Shown: positions 5,128 through 6,527 of the stretch, in pieces
How the letters are laid out: each line of letters starts with the position of its first letter
Position numbering within the stretch: position 1 is the first letter of the stretch
Position numbers and translations under genes: made by a program
Notes under the pieces: generated by a model
Databases searched by the model: none
Seen by the model: only the letters and a program-made list of their open reading frames with translations
What the model was told of the DNA's origin: nothing
NCBI GenBank assembly: GCA_023380915.1
Contig: JAMCSM010000204.1
Location: 1-6,527 of the forward strand
Origin: Actinomycetota bacterium
GTDB taxonomy: Bacteria > Actinomycetota > Humimicrobiia > Humimicrobiales > Humimicrobiaceae
Length of the DNA: 6,527 bases
Direction of reading: 5' to 3'

Positions 5128-5690
5128 GGACAAGTTACATTGTTAACATATTGACTACCATTTGTGATTACCCCAGTAGATGAGACAGAAATGTCTACAC
5201 ACCTTGGAGGATTAATATTAGTATTTTTAAACTGAATTACGTATGGAGCAGGGGAAAATGTACTTCCTTTTGATAATATTAAAAATCTTACCCCGGTCGT
5301 GGCTCCGCTTGGCGACATCAAAATACCAGAATAATCTTTTGAAATATCAAATGAATTTATTGGTTTTAAATAATCAGTGTCTCCTGGAGGTACGCCAGTG
5401 TGACAGACAGTAAATAACTCGTATAAGGTTTGTGAAATATTCTGGACATAATAACCGACGATTGTGTCTCCAACCGCAGTGGTACATATGGAGGTCGTAT
5501 CATCAGGAGAGTCTGCTTTACTTTTTGCCAGTTGTAGAACGTCTACGAATTTTTTTGCTACTCGATCTAGGTTCTGTTGCTGCGTATAACTATTGTAAAA
5601 AGCCAAAGTTAGACCAGAGAAAACAGCAACTATCGAAACTACTATAAGAATCTCTATGAAAGTAAAAGATTTGTTATTTTGATATAGCAT
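5124..5690 (-). CDS. Prepilin-like minor pilin, GspH/FimT-like
   Basis: This 188-residue protein has leader MLYQNNKS and then FTFIEILIVVSIVAVFSG, with glutamate at mature +5 (E13). Serine replaces the usual glycine at -1. After the membrane helix, the stretch AKKFVDVLQLAKSKAD (45-60) is the alpha-helix expected in GspH/FimT proteins. Near the C-terminus, CVDISVSSTGVITNG (164-178) fits their final beta hairpin (ITLxxxGRV-type). Cysteines are at 69, 96, 164 and 187. The ATG at 5690 is chosen because it starts eight bases after the preceding stop and gives a normal short leader; a longer in-frame extension from TTG at 5732 would overlap the upstream gene and add non-signal residues. The gene ends in an ATGA overlap with the next pilin gene. 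Confidence 0.85.
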   Translation of the reverse strand: MLYQNNKSFTFIEILIVVSIVAVFSGLTLAFYNSYTQQQNLDRVAKKFVDVLQLAKSKADSPDDTTSICTTAVGDTIVGYYVQNISQTLYELFTVCHTGVPPGDTDYLKPINSFDISKDYSGILMSPSGATTGVRFLILSKGSTFSPAPYVIQFKNTNINPPRCVDISVSSTGVITNGSQYVNNVTCP

Positions 5691-5698
5691 TTCATTTT

Positions 5699-6118
5699 TT
5701 ATGGATATGTCTGGCCGTAAGGACCCACACAATAATTACAATTTGTTGATGCTCCACAACCATTGGCAGCACAACTTCCGGATCCGGTTTCTAAGGCAGA
5801 TCCGACAGTATAAGTGGAACCTAACGAATTATCGCAATAATAGTTTTGAGTTGATTTAGGATCAGACGGTGTCTTTGGTAAATATGGAGAAATTGTTGGT
5901 TGGATATTTGTGCAATTACCTGGGGCTACGCTCGGATAAAGGCCGTTAACGCTTCTATACATCTCTTCTGCCGCTCTAATCTGCTCAAGATCAGCTTTTC
6001 TTTTAGCGTCTCTTGAATTTTTAAGCACAGAGGAATATGACACAACTCCTATCGTAACCAAAAGCCCGATGATTGAAATCGCCACTAAAAGTTCAAGTAA
6101 TGTAAATGCTTTTTTCAT
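5699..6118 (-). CDS. Type IV pilin-like protein, GspG-like, cysteine-rich C-terminus
   Basis: This 139-residue prepilin has leader MKKA followed by FTLLELLVAISIIGLL, with E9 at mature +5. The segment NSRDAKRKADLEQIRAAEEMY (34-54, two adjoining parts) is the basic helix common to GspG-like pilins of small-genome bacteria, and LPKTPSDP (80-87) corresponds to the conserved loop ahead of the beta sheet. Six cysteines are present (C69, C95, C116, C121, C127, C130), the last four clustered within 15 residues near the C-terminus. The start at 6118 lies four bases after the preceding stop. The same frame stays open upstream to 6304 inside the previous gene, but that extension precedes the signal and is rejected. 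It may be a major or a minor pilin; order alone cannot tell. Confidence 0.88.
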   Translation of the reverse strand: MKKAFTLLELLVAISIIGLLVTIGVVSYSSVLKNSRDAKRKADLEQIRAAEEMYRSVNGLYPSVAPGNCTNIQPTISPYLPKTPSDPKSTQNYYCDNSLGSTYTVGSALETGSGSCAANGCGASTNCNYCVGPYGQTYP

Positions 6119-6122
6119 ATAA

Positions 6123-6524
6123 TTATTGTTGATTGGTAACGCAAATCGTCGGCTGAGGATTTGTACTTGATTCCGCTTCCATTTGATTTGAACAAATGGT
6201 AAAACTGGAATTTGTGCAACTACTACCTGGCGATGTACAAGAATACGAGGTCCCGTTTGGATCTTTAGGAATATTTTGCATATAAACGATTGCTGGAGAT
6301 GCACAAGAAATAGATGCTCCAGCTGCAGCTAATGTTGGATAGACATTTCCACATGTGGCATAATACTGTTCAAGAGCGTTTTGAATCGCATGAAGATCCC
6401 CTTTTCTTTTTGCATCTCTGCCTCTTTTTAAAGAAGTAGTAAGATTCCCTGCTACAAAAGCAAGCATTATAGCTAATACACTTATAACAATTAGAAGTTC
6501 TACCAAAGTCAATCCTTTTTTCAT
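6123..6524 (-). CDS. Type IV pilin-like protein, GspG-like, first in the visible cluster
   Basis: This 133-residue prepilin has leader MKKG followed by LTLVELLIVISVLAIML. The glutamate is at mature +5 (E9) and leucine, not phenylalanine, is at +1. It shares with its neighbour the RGRDAKRKGDLHAIQNALEQYY helix (about 34-55, residues named for comparison only) and the IPKDP loop (85-89), both typical of GspG/major-pilin-like proteins. Six cysteines (C58, C74, C96, C103, C111, C128) suggest three disulfides once exported. The protein is complete: its ATG is three bases inside the window edge, so promoter and ribosome-binding signals, and any preceding pil genes, lie outside. A longer cluster with the ATPase and platform genes upstream is plausible but not visible. 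Confidence 0.88.
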   Translation of the reverse strand: MKKGLTLVELLIVISVLAIMLAFVAGNLTTSLKRGRDAKRKGDLHAIQNALEQYYATCGNVYPTLAAAGASISCASPAIVYMQNIPKDPNGTSYSCTSPGSSCTNSSFTICSNQMEAESSTNPQPTICVTNQQ

Positions 6525-6527
6525 ACC

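Noticed and set aside
5432..5647. 71-codon plus-strand ORF inside the GspH/FimT-like gene
   Set aside because: Antisense to a well-supported prepilin; no family resemblance.
6119..6304. N-terminal extension of the second GspG-like pilin
   Set aside because: The extra 62 codons overlap the preceding pilin gene, and the prepilin signal starts at the internal ATG at 6118.
1..6527. CRISPR array, tRNA, rRNA or insertion sequence
   Set aside because: No regularly spaced repeats, cloverleaf, rRNA core motifs, transposase or terminal inverted repeats were seen on either strand.

Overview
The window is AT-rich and almost fully coding. It has compact genes, short or overlapping junctions, and no recognisable Shine-Dalgarno sequence at any start that can be examined. 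The content is a short L32, a small NusB, RNase III and S16, then a convergent set of type IV pilin-like proteins followed by PilM, PilN and PilO. This suggests a small-genome bacterium of the Candidate Phyla Radiation (Patescibacteria), most likely Microgenomates-like. That placement is inferred from gene order, protein style (for example the RDAKRK motif in the pilins) and compactness; no phylogeny was run. UGG encodes Trp in the genes and UGA ends several of them, so there is no sign of UGA recoding.

Left part (positions 1-1705, + strand): rpmF (L32), nusB (antitermination factor), rnc (RNase III) and rpsP (S16) form an RNA-processing and ribosome cluster. NusB and RNase III act on rRNA transcription and processing, and L32 and S16 are ribosomal proteins. 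nusB and rnc overlap by 23 bases. The same 9-base extended -10 element, TGATATAAT, lies upstream of both rpmF and rpsP, so rpsP probably has its own promoter. At the far left edge a short ORF pointing left (76 to 8) looks like the beginning of a DNA polymerase III delta-like protein. It runs into a TAG after 22 codons.

Right part (positions 6524 down to 1691, - strand): five prepilin-like genes in a row (two GspG-like, one GspH/FimT-like, one GspI/PilV-like, one GspJ/PilW-like) are followed by pilM, pilN and pilO. Together these would supply pilus or pseudopilus subunits and the inner-membrane platform of a type IV pilus-like machine. The assembly ATPase, platform protein PilC, prepilin peptidase and retraction ATPase are not in this window. 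The cluster has no pilP or pilQ after pilO, which fits a cell without a conventional outer membrane. A sigma70-like promoter just before pilM would start transcription at or next to its ATG.

The two blocks converge at 1691-1705, where the last codons of rpsP and pilO overlap tail to tail inside a small AT-rich inverted repeat. No tRNA, rRNA, CRISPR array, insertion sequence or obvious phage gene was seen. The longest stretch without a confident gene is the first 122 bases, followed by the 96 bases between rpmF and nusB.
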